64,000 nucleotides of DNA from positions 124,001-188,000 of the forward strand of contig NZ_KE384480.1 of the NCBI RefSeq assembly GCF_000425945.1, given 5' to 3'. Below are positions 52,361 through 60,791 of this stretch, piece by piece. The notes under the pieces are model-generated. The model saw only the letters and a program-made list of their open reading frames with translations, was not told the DNA's origin and did no database searches. Position 1 is the stretch's first letter, and each line of letters starts with the position of its first letter. This DNA is from Candidatus Solirubrobacter pratensis. GTDB lineage: Bacteria; Actinomycetota; Thermoleophilia; Solirubrobacterales; Solirubrobacteraceae. Both the position numbers and the translations under genes were made by a program.

Positions 52361-52666
52361 CTAATCGTCGATCTCCGCGATGAAGATCGTGACGCCACCC
52401 GTGGCGAAGTTGGGAATGTCGTTGACGGCGGCCTGTCCCTCGTCGGACGCGATGCCCGCCTGCAGGGCCTCCGCGTCGTCGAACGAGAGCTCGGCGATGC
52501 GCTGGTAAGGGAGGTCGCTGCCATCGGGGGTGGCAATGCCACGCCCTGCCTCGAACCGCCGCAGCCCCGGGATGGCCTTCGCCAGCCCCGTGTGCGTATC
52601 GGCGTAGTGGCGCTCGAACGCATCCGGGTCCGCGGCTGGGCCGTAGAGCACGATCAGCTTCACCAT
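52361..52666 (-). CDS. EthD family protein
   Basis: A 101-residue ferredoxin-like (dimeric alpha/beta barrel) protein: VKLIVLYGPAADPDAFERHY, ADTHTGLAKAIPGLRRFE, IAELSFDDAEALQAGIAS and FIAEIDD. The ATG at 52666 is preceded by AGGGAA. EthD-like proteins are accessory or small degradative enzymes (ether/aromatic metabolism); substrate unknown. Intact, in contrast with its upstream neighbour, which is a broken chimera. Confidence 0.85.
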   Translation of the reverse strand: MVKLIVLYGPAADPDAFERHYADTHTGLAKAIPGLRRFEAGRGIATPDGSDLPYQRIAELSFDDAEALQAGIASDEGQAAVNDIPNFATGGVTIFIAEIDD

Positions 52667-52767
52667 GGTGGTTCCCTTCGTTGTGTCCGGCCACCCTACT
52701 TCGGGAGCCTCGTGCAGGCGCGGGCTCGCTGCGGTAGCCAGGCGAAACCGCCGCGCCCTCCGGTCGA

Positions 52768-53234
52768 TCAGCGCATCGGCGTCGTGCATTGCGCCCGGCG
52801 GAGTTGCCGACCGACGTCGGCGGTGCGCTCGCCGCCGGTCTCGCCGGCGTGCTCGTCCGCTCTCGACGTCGTCGCCGACCATGAGCGCCGCGCCCGGCTC
52901 GACCCCGGCGCCGTCGAGGATCGTGGTGAAGAACGCGCGAGCCGGGCTTGCCGACGACGATCAGGCGCTCGGACTCCAGCGGGGCGAGGAAGCGGGCGTC
53001 CGCGTCCAGGGCCGTGACCGTTCCCGCCGGGCCGACGCGCGCGGCCAGCGCGGCGGCGAGGCTGCCCGTGCCCGCGCCGGCGTCCAGGCAGTTCCAGCCC
53101 GGCGCGAGTCCAAGCCGCTCGCACAGGGCGAGCGTGCGCGGGTCATACGGGGACGTGAGGCTGTCGAGGCGGTCGCGCTCGGCGTGCCAGGCGGGGTCGA
53201 GCGCGTAGCCGGTGGGGAGGACCGATGGAGTCAT
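52768..53234 (-). pseudogene. Chimeric remnant: methyltransferase N-terminus joined to HAD-hydrolase segment
   Basis: From ATG 53234 the frame reads a SAM methyltransferase start (TLALCERLGLAPGWNCLDAG, AGTGSLAAALAARVGPAGTV, TALDADARFLAPLE) and then changes family at once to a HAD pattern, ERLIVVGKPGS. One base later in frame it continues FFTTILDGAGVEPGAALMVG then DDVES, the HAD motif III/IV, and finally degrades to a stop near 52768. The methyltransferase lacks its substrate half, and the HAD part lacks its start and end and carries a frameshift. Confidence 0.7.
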
Positions 53235-53264
53235 ACCGCGTGAGTGACGCGGCATGAGCGGGCG

Positions 53265-53516
53265 TTACGCGCGACCGCGAGAAAACGCGCGGAACGCGGC
53301 TTCCAGCTCCGAGACCGCCTGGTCGGAGAGGGCTCCTGCCGGGAGCTCGCCGAGGGTCAGGACCGTCTCGCGCACCTGCTCGACGTAGACCCTGCAGGGC
53401 GGGCAGAGCTCGAGGTGCTCCTCGACGCGCCGGCGCGTCTGCGGGTCGAGCTCGTCGTCGATGTAGGCGCTGACGAGCTCGACGACCTCGATGCAGCGCA
53501 GGCCGGCATCCGTCAT
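53265..53516 (-). CDS. Anti-sigma factor (zinc-finger ZAS domain)
   Basis: An 83-residue protein with LVSAYIDDELDPQTRRRVEEH and the zinc-binding H-x3-C-x2-C motif in EEHLELCPPCRVYVEQ, typical of ZAS anti-sigma factors that hold an ECF sigma factor and release it on redox or other signals. No membrane helix, so cytosolic. Its ATG overlaps the sigma factor stop by 4 bases (ATGA). The partner at 53513 is N-terminally short, which raises doubt about whether the pair still works. Confidence 0.88.
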   Translation of the reverse strand: MTDAGLRCIEVVELVSAYIDDELDPQTRRRVEEHLELCPPCRVYVEQVRETVLTLGELPAGALSDQAVSELEAAFRAFSRGRA

Positions 53517-54058
53517 GTCCGCGTCGCCTCCACGTCCGGCCGATGGTAGTCCTCCAGGAGCTGCCGCAAGCGCGCCCGGCCGCGGTGCAGGAGCACGCGC
53601 TGGTTGCCGAGGGTCAGGTCCAGCACGCCGCACACCTCCTCAGGCGTGAGGCCGTGGACGTCGCGAAGCGTGACGACGGCGCGCTGCCGCGGGGGCAGCT
53701 CGGCGAGCCCGCTCGCCAGGACATCCATCGCCTCGCCCGACAGCAGCGCCGCCTCCGGCTCCCACGCGCGCGGCGCGCCCTGCTCGGTCCACCCGCCCGC
53801 CCACCGCTCGCCGGCCACGCGGAACCGGTGCGGATCGACGGTCGGGCCTGAGTCGTCCTCGAGCGCCGTCCAGGGCACCACCCGCCCGTCGCGCTGCGCG
53901 CGCCGGCGGGCGATGTTGACGACGATCCCGACCGCCCAGGTCCGCAGCCGCGACCGTCCCTCGAAGCCGTCGAGGCCGCGGATCACGCCGAGCCACGCCT
54001 CCTGGACGCACTCCTCCGTCGCATCGTATTGCCCGCCCTCGCCCGCGAACCGCGTCAC
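53513..54058 (-). CDS. ECF sigma factor, apparently missing its N-terminus
   Basis: A 181-residue ECF sigma factor with region 2.2-2.4 (EECVQEAWLGVIRGLDGFEG, SRLRTWAVGIVVNIARRRAQ) and region 4 (LPPRQRAVVTLRDVHGLTPE, GNQRVLLHRGRARLRQLL). Only about 15 residues precede EECVQEAW, where related proteins have about 40-50, so region 2.1 is missing. An in-frame stop lies seven codons upstream of the GTG start, and only 94 bases separate it from the kinase gene, so no longer start exists. It may be a decaying gene, or an unusually short but active one. Coupled to the anti-sigma gene. Confidence 0.75.
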   Translation of the reverse strand: MTRFAGEGGQYDATEECVQEAWLGVIRGLDGFEGRSRLRTWAVGIVVNIARRRAQRDGRVVPWTALEDDSGPTVDPHRFRVAGERWAGGWTEQGAPRAWEPEAALLSGEAMDVLASGLAELPPRQRAVVTLRDVHGLTPEEVCGVLDLTLGNQRVLLHRGRARLRQLLEDYHRPDVEATRT

Positions 54059-54152
54059 GCGCGCACGTGGTGGACGTCACCCGCGCGCCACTCGCCCGTG
54101 ATGAGCGGCGAAGGATCGCGCGGCCGAGCGACATGGCCAGCTGATCCCGGCA

Positions 54153-55289
54153 TCAGCCGGCCGGGGACGCCGCCGGGCGCTCTCCGGTCGCCGGGAGCCT
54201 GAAGCGCACGCGCGTGCCGAGCGCGGCGTCCTCGAGCCAGATCGCGCCGCCGTGGGCCTCGACGATCGCCCGCGAGATCGCGAGTCCCAGGCCTGCGCCG
54301 GGCTCGTGCCGGGCGGCGTCGGCGCGATAGAACGGCTCGAAGACGCGGTCGCGCGCCTCGGCGGCGATCCCGCCGCCCGTGTCGGTGACCTCGACCTCGA
54401 CGCCGCCGTCGACGTCCTCGGCCCGCACGGTCACGCTGCCGTCCGGCGGCGTGTGCCGGATCGCGTTCTGGATCAGGTTGAAGAGCACGCGCTGCAGCTG
54501 CTCCGGATTCCCCCGCGGAGCGGACAAGTCATCGGCGAGCTCCGCCACGACTGCGACCGAGCCGGCGTCGGCGGCCGGCCGCATCGCCTCGACCGCGTCG
54601 TGCAGGAGCTCGTCCACGCGTACGTGCTCCATCGTCCACGAGAGGTCGTCCGACTGCAGCCGCGTGAGCTCGAACAGGTCGTCGATCAGCGCGCCGAGCG
54701 CGTGTACGTGCGTGCTCATCCGGGCCGCGTACTCGCGCCGCTTCTCCGGGTCGACGACCTCGTCGTCGATCGCGGTGGCGAGCAGCCCGAGCGCGGTGAT
54801 CGGCGTCCGCAGGTCGTGCGAGACGGCGGCGAACAGCGTGCGGCGGGCGCGCTCCTCGCGGTCCAGGCGGGCGATCATCGCATCGACGTCGCGGCCGAGC
54901 TGCGCGATCTCGTCGGCGCCCGAGAGTCCCGTGCGGACGTCGCGGCGCCCTTCTCCCACCGCGTGCAGCGTCGCCCGCACGACATCGAGGTCGGCGAGCG
55001 CGCGCCGTCCCATCCGGCGCGCCGCCCACAGCGCCAGCGCGGCGGCGTAGCCCGCGACCAGCGCGGTCATCAGCGCGTCGTGCTGTGACACGAACATCAG
55101 CTCGACGAACAGCGCGACCGCGACCGCCAGCGCCAGCGCCGCAAGCCCGGCGACCGCGGCGAAGCGCCGGCGCAGCCCGCCCCAGCGCAGGCCGGCGATC
55201 CACTCCGACGCGAGCACCGTGACGACCCCGACCGGCGCGACGATCTCGAACGTGATCAGCGCCGCGTGGCCGCCGTAGACGGCGAGCAC
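54153..55289 (-). CDS. Sensor histidine kinase (HAMP, HisKA, HATPase)
   Basis: A 378-residue kinase: two or more N-terminal helices (ALITFEIVAPVGVVTVLA; LAALALAVAVALFVELMFV), HAMP-like linker, phospho-His in FAAVSHDLRTPITALGLL, N-box NLIQNAIRHTP, and ATP-lid motifs DTGGGIA and GAGLGLAIS. GTG 55289 is the only plausible start after the regulator; sequence upstream in the same frame stays hydrophobic (FALALAIAIAGVV) and may have been part of the protein. Pairs with the OmpR-type regulator at 55328, whose 3' end carries a frameshift. Confidence 0.85.
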   Translation of the reverse strand: MLAVYGGHAALITFEIVAPVGVVTVLASEWIAGLRWGGLRRRFAAVAGLAALALAVAVALFVELMFVSQHDALMTALVAGYAAALALWAARRMGRRALADLDVVRATLHAVGEGRRDVRTGLSGADEIAQLGRDVDAMIARLDREERARRTLFAAVSHDLRTPITALGLLATAIDDEVVDPEKRREYAARMSTHVHALGALIDDLFELTRLQSDDLSWTMEHVRVDELLHDAVEAMRPAADAGSVAVVAELADDLSAPRGNPEQLQRVLFNLIQNAIRHTPPDGSVTVRAEDVDGGVEVEVTDTGGGIAAEARDRVFEPFYRADAARHEPGAGLGLAISRAIVEAHGGAIWLEDAALGTRVRFRLPATGERPAASPAG

Positions 55290-55327
55290 GACGCCGGCGA
55301 TCGCGATCGCGAGCGCAAGCGCGAACG

Positions 55328-56022
<695 letters not shown>

Positions 56023-56116
56023 TGTCTCAGCGCCAGGACGCGCGTCCGCGGAGTTCAGGGCTTCGTAATAGGGGCGCGGCCGGGCAGACCTAGCTTGGCG
56101 CGGCGCTGGACGGCGG

Positions 56117-56395
56117 GTGTTCGGGTCGCCGGTCGCGTTCGCGATCGTCCTCGGCATCCCGATCGCGTGGCTCGCGCTGCAGGCCTCCTCGCCGGCCGCG
56201 GTCGCGATCGGCGCCGTGATCGCCGTCTCCGCGCTCGCCGGCTTCACGAAGGCCGAGACCGAGCGCATCTGGCTGTTCCTCGCGCCCTTCGTCTGCCTCG
56301 CCGCGGCCCCGCTCGTCCGGCGCCACCGCGGGCTCGCCGCGGCGCCGGCCGTCCAGGCGCTCCTCTACGGCGCGCTGATGGACACCGTCTGGTGA
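56117..56395 (+). pseudogene. C-terminal remnant of a polytopic membrane protein
   Basis: A 92-residue frame with two to three helices (VAFAIVLGIPIAWLAL; VAIGAVIAVSALAGFTKAET) and the element GFTKAETERIWLFLAPFVCL, which resembles the C-terminal end of actinobacterial integral membrane glycosyltransferase-type proteins of 400 or more residues. It opens with GTG in the middle of a hydrophobic stretch and lacks the N-terminal helices, so it looks like the surviving tail of a larger gene. A 13-bp hairpin follows its stop. Confidence 0.5.
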
Positions 56396-56400
56396 CACGC

Positions 56401-56430
56401 CGCCCGGGGAGCGCGGACGCTCCCCGGGCG
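56401..56430. terminator. Bidirectional 13-bp hairpin
   Basis: CGCCCGGGGAGCG (56401-56413) pairs perfectly with 56418-56430 across a 4-base loop. It lies 9 bases beyond the stop of the propeller gene (56440) and just after the plus-strand remnant, so it can terminate from both sides. Confidence 0.7.
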
Positions 56431-56439
56431 TGGCCGCCT

Positions 56440-57543
56440 TCAGGAGGCGGCGATGCCTTCGCCGCCGACGGCGCCGGGCACGGTGACCGAGCCGGCCGCG
56501 GTGAGCGCCCCGTCGGGGCCGACGCGGAACGCGTCGACGCCGCCGCTGGCGCCGGTCTGGACGTAGAGGTAGCGCCCGTCGGACGACGCGGCCGCGTCGA
56601 CCGTGCCGCCGTGCGTGGGCGTGATCCCGAGCGGCGCGAGCGCGCCGTCGAACGCCGACACCGTGCCGCTCCCCGCGTTGGAGAGGTAATGGCGGCCGTT
56701 CACGTCGACGATCCAGCATGTCGCCGCCTGGCCGGTCGCGACCTGCGCGATCCGGTTCAGCGCGCCGCGACGGTCGAGGCCGAAGGTCGCGACGGCGTTC
56801 GGGCCGGCCTCGGCGAGCGCGAGGTTCCCGCGCGCGTCGAACGCGACGGCGAACGGCACGGCGCCGGGGAGGACCGTGGTGGTGGGGCGGGGCGAGAGGC
56901 CGCCGCGGCGATCGACGGAGAACACGTCCACGGCGTTCGTGTTGGCCTTGGTCGTGACGACGAGCTGCGAGCCGTCCGGCGCGAACGCCACCTGGCCGGG
57001 GGTGTGGGTGAACTCCGGCGCGGCGTTCGGGTCCAGCCCGAGGCCGCGGTGCCAGAGCGGGACCGGGACGAGGATGCCGCCGACGCGCGCGTAGCCCTGG
57101 ACGGAGCCGCCGCCGCGGGCGTTGAGGACGTAGACGAGCTTGCCGTGGGTGGCGATGCTGACCGGGAAGTCGCCGAACGACGGCAGGACCTGGCGGCGGA
57201 CGAGCCGGTCGCCGTCGACGGCGAAGACGGTGATCGTGTCGCTGCCCGCGTTGACGGCGTAGAGCAGGCCGTCGTCGAGTTGCAGCGAGCCCTGGGAGGC
57301 GAGGTGGTCGACGATCGACCCGTCGAGCACGCCGCCGAGCCCGCCGGTGCGGTAGCTGCCGGCCTGCTCGAGGCTGCCGTCGGGGCCGCGGTCGTAGGCG
57401 ACGATCGTGTTGCCGGCGGGGTCGTCGGTCTGGACGAACACCGCACCGCGCGGCTTGTGCGGAGCGGCGGATGCGGGTCCGGCGAGCAGCGCGGCGGCCG
57501 CGAGCGCGGCACCGGCCGCGGCGGCGAGACGAGAGAACTTCAC
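56440..57543 (-). CDS. Secreted lactonase/YncE-like beta-propeller protein
   Basis: A 367-residue protein with a signal peptide (about residues 1-28, ending PASAAP) and a seven-bladed propeller of repeats such as GNTIVAYDRGPDGSLEQAGS, LLYAVNAGSDTITVFAVDGD and QVAFAPDGSQLVVTTKANTN. It matches the 6-phosphogluconolactonase-like (Pgl/YkgB) or YncE groups; export argues against a pentose-phosphate role and for a surface or binding function. GTG 57543 with GGAG 7 bases upstream gives the right signal peptide. Confidence 0.85.
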   Translation of the reverse strand: MKFSRLAAAAGAALAAAALLAGPASAAPHKPRGAVFVQTDDPAGNTIVAYDRGPDGSLEQAGSYRTGGLGGVLDGSIVDHLASQGSLQLDDGLLYAVNAGSDTITVFAVDGDRLVRRQVLPSFGDFPVSIATHGKLVYVLNARGGGSVQGYARVGGILVPVPLWHRGLGLDPNAAPEFTHTPGQVAFAPDGSQLVVTTKANTNAVDVFSVDRRGGLSPRPTTTVLPGAVPFAVAFDARGNLALAEAGPNAVATFGLDRRGALNRIAQVATGQAATCWIVDVNGRHYLSNAGSGTVSAFDGALAPLGITPTHGGTVDAAASSDGRYLYVQTGASGGVDAFRVGPDGALTAAGSVTVPGAVGGEGIAAS

Positions 57544-57648
57544 GTTGGCACTCCTTGCGACGTGGATGAACGCCCGTTGGTATCCGCCGCCCGTCATCCC
57601 ATTACGCCGCGCGCCGGCCCGTTCACCGGCTCGTAAGACTCTGCCGCA

Positions 57649-57937
57649 CCTCGGCGACGAGCAGGCCGAAGGCCGCGATCGTGTCGCTCACGCAGACGTG
57701 GGCGGCCGAGCACGGGTGCACGGCGTGCGCGCCGACGCGGTCTCGGTCGGCCCGACCGGCACCGAAGGCACCGCGGAGATGGCCGACGACATCGGCCAGC
57801 TCGGGGAGACGACGCCGCTCGGCCGCCCAGCCGGCCCTGAGGAGATCGCCGAGGCGATCGTCTTCCTGGCCTCGCCGCGCTCGAGCTACGTCAACGGCGC
57901 GATCCTCGCCGCCGACGGAGGCCGCACCGCCGTCTAG
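57649..57937 (+). pseudogene. C-terminal remnant of a short-chain dehydrogenase (SDR) with frameshift
   Basis: Sense begins near 57649 as SRPKAAIVSLTQTWAAEHG, matching the active-site helix YxxxK-AA of SDR enzymes with Lys kept and the Tyr position lost, then shifts frame near 57715 to GVRADAVSVGPTGTEGTAEM and on to PEEIAEAIVFLASPRSSYVN, GAILAADGG-RTAV, stop at 57937. The cofactor-binding N-terminal half is missing. The stop-codon region CGCCGTCTAGCGC recurs at 59264-59276 on the far side of the DUF4386 gene. Confidence 0.7.
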
Positions 57938-57940
57938 CGC
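57928..57940. repeat. Direct repeat, left copy (13 bases)
   Basis: CGCCGTCTAGCGC, spanning the SDR stop codon; an identical copy in the same orientation is at 59264-59276. The two copies bracket the 21-base inverted repeats and the DUF4386 gene. Confidence 0.7.
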
Positions 57941-57947
57941 CGTCCCC

Positions 57948-57968
57948 GGTGTCGCATAGCGGTGTGAT
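57948..57968 (+). repeat. Perfect 21-base inverted repeat, left arm
   Basis: Starts GGTGTCGCATAGC and ends GGTGTGAT; its exact reverse complement is at 59239-59259. The 1.3-kb interval between the arms contains one complete gene (DUF4386) and no transposase. Confidence 0.8.
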
Positions 57969-58094
57969 CGCGGCGCGGCTCGATCGAATTACGCAACAGC
58001 CTCGCCACAAAGCCACAGCGTGCTCGCCCGTGGTCGGCGCCGTTGGCAGCGTACCGGAGCCTCGTGCAAAGCAGCACTTCAGCCACGCTGGCGT

Positions 58095-58895
58095 CTATTG
58101 CGCAGACACAGCACGGGTGAGGGAGCCCTCGTTCACTCGGGTATGGCGGGTCTCGTCGAGGATGGGCGAGGACGGCTTGAAGCCCTTGAACGTCAGATAG
58201 AGCCCGAGCGACAGCTCCCAAGCGAACTCCGGGATCGTCGCGATCGCCTGCGGCGCGGAGCCTGCGTCGAACGCGCCGAACAGCACGGCGATCCCCGAGG
58301 CGCAGATCAGCGGTCCTCCGATGAGCCCCAGCATGGCCATGCGCTGTGGCACCAAGGCCGACCGGTACATCAGGTAGCCCAGCAACAGCCCGTTCCCGAT
58401 GCCGACGATGAAGCCGGGTCCGAGGAGGAACGTCCAGTCCTTGATCGCGACCAGCGACCTTCCGACGGTGGTGAGCGCGGCTGTGTCCGAGCCGGCGGTG
58501 CCGGCCAGGTCCTGCCGCAGGGTCACGACCGCGAGGAGGCTGAGGATGCCGACGGCGATGAACGTGCTCTCGACGACACGGGCCGTGACAAAGCCGAGAG
58601 CGAGGGTTTCGTTCTGCCGCTTGAGGATCGGGAACAGCACGACCGCCGTGCCGATGTTCGCGATGATGAGGATCAGCTCCAAGAACGCTCCCAGGAGCAC
58701 GCGGGTGTCGGCACCGGAACCGAGGATGTAGCCGGGGTGGTTCAGCACCGGGTCGTAGAGCAGCAACGCTGGGATCGAGGTCACGAAGGTGATGACGAAC
58801 AACACCCCTGCGACGCGCGCGACCGTCCTCGTCGACCATTCCCTCGGTCGATCAGGCGCTGCTGACGAGGACCCATTCGGCGGCAACATCGACAT
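58095..58895 (-). CDS. DUF4386 family membrane protein
   Basis: A 266-residue protein with six predicted helices and DUF4386 motifs: RVAGVLFVITFVTSIPALLL, YILGSGADTRVLLGAFLELI, and ALVPQRMAMLGLIGGPLI near the C-terminus. Function unknown; family members are membrane proteins often next to regulators or mobile DNA. ATG 58895 has AGGAG 7 bases upstream. It is the only gene inside the 21-base inverted repeats. Its base use is a little less GC-rich than that of its neighbours, which would fit acquisition, but this was judged by eye. Confidence 0.87.
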   Translation of the reverse strand: MSMLPPNGSSSAAPDRPREWSTRTVARVAGVLFVITFVTSIPALLLYDPVLNHPGYILGSGADTRVLLGAFLELILIIANIGTAVVLFPILKRQNETLALGFVTARVVESTFIAVGILSLLAVVTLRQDLAGTAGSDTAALTTVGRSLVAIKDWTFLLGPGFIVGIGNGLLLGYLMYRSALVPQRMAMLGLIGGPLICASGIAVLFGAFDAGSAPQAIATIPEFAWELSLGLYLTFKGFKPSSPILDETRHTRVNEGSLTRAVSAQ

Positions 58896-59238
58896 ACCGG
58901 ACTCCTGCTCTAGAAGGCGCGGGACCGCTGGGGTCGACGTGCGAGAGCCGGCCGAGAGTTGCGCCGCGAGAACCACCCCGCCGGATTCGGCGAAGTGTCA
59001 GCCGAACCTACATCAGGCAGCGGTGAAGGTGTGCTTCGCTTTGCCGCGTCGTTGACATTCTGGACGAAAGTCGAGCGACGACGCGTCGAGCCTCGCCCGC
59101 CGCGCGGTGGCGCCTTCCGTGCGGTTCGGCGCTGGTAACCATTCGCGAGAACGCCCGCGGCTGTCGCCTGCCAGGCGGCAGCGCCGTGTCCGCGGGGAGC
59201 GGTGCATGGCCGACTCGCGCAACCGGGCAGTCGGGTCC

Positions 59239-59259
59239 ATCACACCGCTATGCGACACC
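59239..59259 (-). repeat. Perfect 21-base inverted repeat, right arm
   Basis: Starts ATCACACC and ends GCTATGCGACACC, the exact reverse complement of 57948-57968. Four bases separate it from the right copy of the 13-base direct repeat. Confidence 0.8.
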
Positions 59260-59263
59260 AAGG

Positions 59264-59276
59264 CGCCGTCTAGCGC
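59264..59276. repeat. Direct repeat, right copy (13 bases)
   Basis: CGCCGTCTAGCGC, identical to 57928-57940. The left copy is 7 bases from its inverted repeat and the right copy 4 bases from its own, so this is similar to, but not exactly, a target-site duplication. Confidence 0.7.
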
Positions 59277-59366
59277 GGTAGCGGGCGCGATCACATCGCT
59301 GACGCCGCCCGGTGCCGGCGCCCGGCGCTGGGTAGCGAATCCGCGAGCGACCGAGAGGAGGCCCTC

Positions 59367-59789
59367 ATGGGCAAGACCGCACGCGACGTGATGTCCGGCG
59401 GCGCGGAGTGCATCGGCGAGAACGAGACGCTGATCGACGCGGCGCGCAAGCTGGCCGACCTCGACGTCGGGGCGATGCCGATCTGCGGCGAGGACGACCG
59501 CCTGAAGGGCATGCTGACCGACCGCGACATCGTCGTGAAGGCGCTCGCGCAGGGCAAGGACCCCGCCCAGACGCGCGCCGGCGAGCTTGCCCAGGGCAAG
59601 CCGGTGACGATCGGCGCCGACGACTCGGTCGACGAGGCGTTGCACACGATGGCCGAGCACAAGGTCCGCCGGCTGCCGGTGATCGACGGGCACGAGCTGA
59701 TCGGCGTGGTGAGCCAGGCCGACCTGGCCCGCAACGTCGAGGAGCAGAAGGTCGGCGACCTCGTCGAGGCGATCTCGGCGGCGCCGTAG
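59367..59789 (+). CDS. CBS-domain pair protein
   Basis: A 140-residue protein made of two CBS motifs (ARDVMSGGAECIGENETLID...LKGMLTDRDIVVKALAQG and LAQGKPVTIGADDSVDEALH...LIGVVSQADLARNV, each given in part). Stand-alone CBS pairs bind adenosyl ligands and act as energy or stress sensors; the GVVSQADLARN ending is typical of the actinobacterial hypoxia/stress group (Hrp1-like). The ATG at 59367 follows GAGG at 5-8 bases. A small acidic protein gene follows after 2 bases. Confidence 0.9.
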   Translation: MGKTARDVMSGGAECIGENETLIDAARKLADLDVGAMPICGEDDRLKGMLTDRDIVVKALAQGKDPAQTRAGELAQGKPVTIGADDSVDEALHTMAEHKVRRLPVIDGHELIGVVSQADLARNVEEQKVGDLVEAISAAP

Positions 59790-59791
59790 TC

Positions 59792-60007
59792 ATGAGCGAG
59801 CGGCAGGAGCCGCCGGCGACCGGCGGCGAGAACCCAGGCGTCGACGAGGACGTCGCCTCCTCGGGCGACGAAGGAGCCCGCAACGCGCAGGCCGCGCCGC
59901 CGATCGCCGACGACGCGGTTCACGGCCAGACACAGGCGCCGGCGCCGCCTGACGACGTCGGTGTGCCGCCCCACGAGGAGATCGCGAAGGAGGAGCAGGA
60001 CGCGTAG
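59792..60007 (+). CDS. Small acidic, disordered protein
   Basis: A 71-residue protein rich in Pro, Ala, Glu and Asp (GENPGVDEDVASSGDEGARN; PPHEEIAKEEQDA), with no hydrophobic core, so probably intrinsically disordered. ATG 59792 lies 2 bases after the CBS stop, so the two are an operon. No family recognised; could be a stress or hydration-type small protein, which is speculation. Confidence 0.6.
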   Translation: MSERQEPPATGGENPGVDEDVASSGDEGARNAQAAPPIADDAVHGQTQAPAPPDDVGVPPHEEIAKEEQDA

Positions 60008-60044
60008 TCGGAGCCGCAGTTCGCCGATCCCGGGACGCGCCCGG

Positions 60045-60710
60045 TCATTCCCCGCCGGTCGCGTCGTGCGGCGCGCCGACCGGCTTGGATTCCGGCGATC
60101 CGCGCTGGCGGAGGTAGATCGAGAGCACGGCCATCGAGCCGACGGCGAGGAACTCGGATTGCCAGTTCTGCAGCGTGCGATCCCAGAAGTCCGAGCTGCC
60201 GATGTACTGGACCAGGCCGACCGCGGCCTCCTGATGGTCGAGTTGCTCCGCGTTGTACGAGACGCGCCCGGCGACCGCCTGCACGCCCCAGGATGCGAAG
60301 AAGATCGCCGTCATCACGATCACGAGCGAGTTCGAGTACAGGCGGGTCCGGAGGCCCCCGACACGGGCCCATCGCGGCGAGCGCTCGGAGGCGTGCTCCC
60401 CGACGCGCTGGTCGGCGTCGGATTCGCGGCCGCGCTTGTCGAGCGGCTTGGATTCCGGCGAGCCGCGCTGCAGCAGCCACACGGTCGTGAGGATGTAGAG
60501 CGTGAACTGGAGGTACTCCGACTGCCAGTTCTCGAGCACGTCGCCGCCGAAGGCCGATGACGTGACGTAGCGGCCGAGCGAGATGGGGTCGCCATGGTGC
60601 GCGGCCTGCGCGTGGTTGAAGTCGGCGTGGCCGACGATGGCCTGGCCGACGAGCGCGGCGAGGAAGATCGCGGCGAAGAACAGCCCGAGGCCGTGGTGCC
60701 GGAGCCTCAC
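60045..60710 (-). CDS. DUF6766 membrane protein with internal duplication
   Basis: A 221-residue protein with four helices in two homologous halves: residues 1-95 end ENWQSEYLQFTLYILTTVWL then QRGSPESKPL, and residues 125-215 end QNWQSEFLAVGSMAVLSIYL then RQRGSPESKPV. The WQSE and RGSPESKP motifs are characteristic of DUF6766, whose function is unknown. The two halves are joined by a charged linker. The GTG start overlaps by 4 bases the stop of a 27-residue membrane peptide gene, and both follow a lipoprotein gene. Confidence 0.85.
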   Translation of the reverse strand: MRLRHHGLGLFFAAIFLAALVGQAIVGHADFNHAQAAHHGDPISLGRYVTSSAFGGDVLENWQSEYLQFTLYILTTVWLLQRGSPESKPLDKRGRESDADQRVGEHASERSPRWARVGGLRTRLYSNSLVIVMTAIFFASWGVQAVAGRVSYNAEQLDHQEAAVGLVQYIGSSDFWDRTLQNWQSEFLAVGSMAVLSIYLRQRGSPESKPVGAPHDATGGE

Positions 60711-60790
60711 CGGGCGAGCAGTCCGATCACGAAGTAGACGAGCAGACCCACGCTGATCATCGCGATGTAGAGGGTGAACGTCGCTCGCAT
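60707..60790 (-). CDS. 27-residue single-helix membrane peptide
   Basis: ATG 60790 to TGA 60707 encodes MRATFTLYIAMISVGLLVYF plus VIGLLAR: one membrane helix with a basic end. It lies one base after the lipoprotein stop and overlaps the DUF6766 start by 4 bases (GTGA), so it is fully embedded in an operon, good evidence that such a short frame is translated. Probably a small partner of the DUF6766 protein. Confidence 0.65.
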   Translation of the reverse strand: MRATFTLYIAMISVGLLVYFVIGLLAR

Positions 60791-60791
60791 C

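Larger units (their letters stand above)
58896..59366. other. Non-coding interval containing right-hand repeats
   Basis: About 470 bases with no supported gene. It holds the promoter side of the DUF4386 gene, the right inverted-repeat arm (59239-59259), the right direct repeat (59264-59276), and a second, imperfect version of the arm near 59286-59305 (GCGCGATCACATCGCTGACG). GAGAGGAGG at its end is the ribosome site of the CBS gene. Confidence 0.55.

Noticed and set aside
58020..58865. Plus-strand open frame opposite the DUF4386 gene
   Set aside because: Glu/Arg-rich shadow without motifs; the minus-strand frame has six helices and a good ribosome site.
57928..59276. A complete insertion sequence or transposon
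   Set aside because: No transposase or integrase frame between the repeats, and the direct repeats do not abut the inverted arms.
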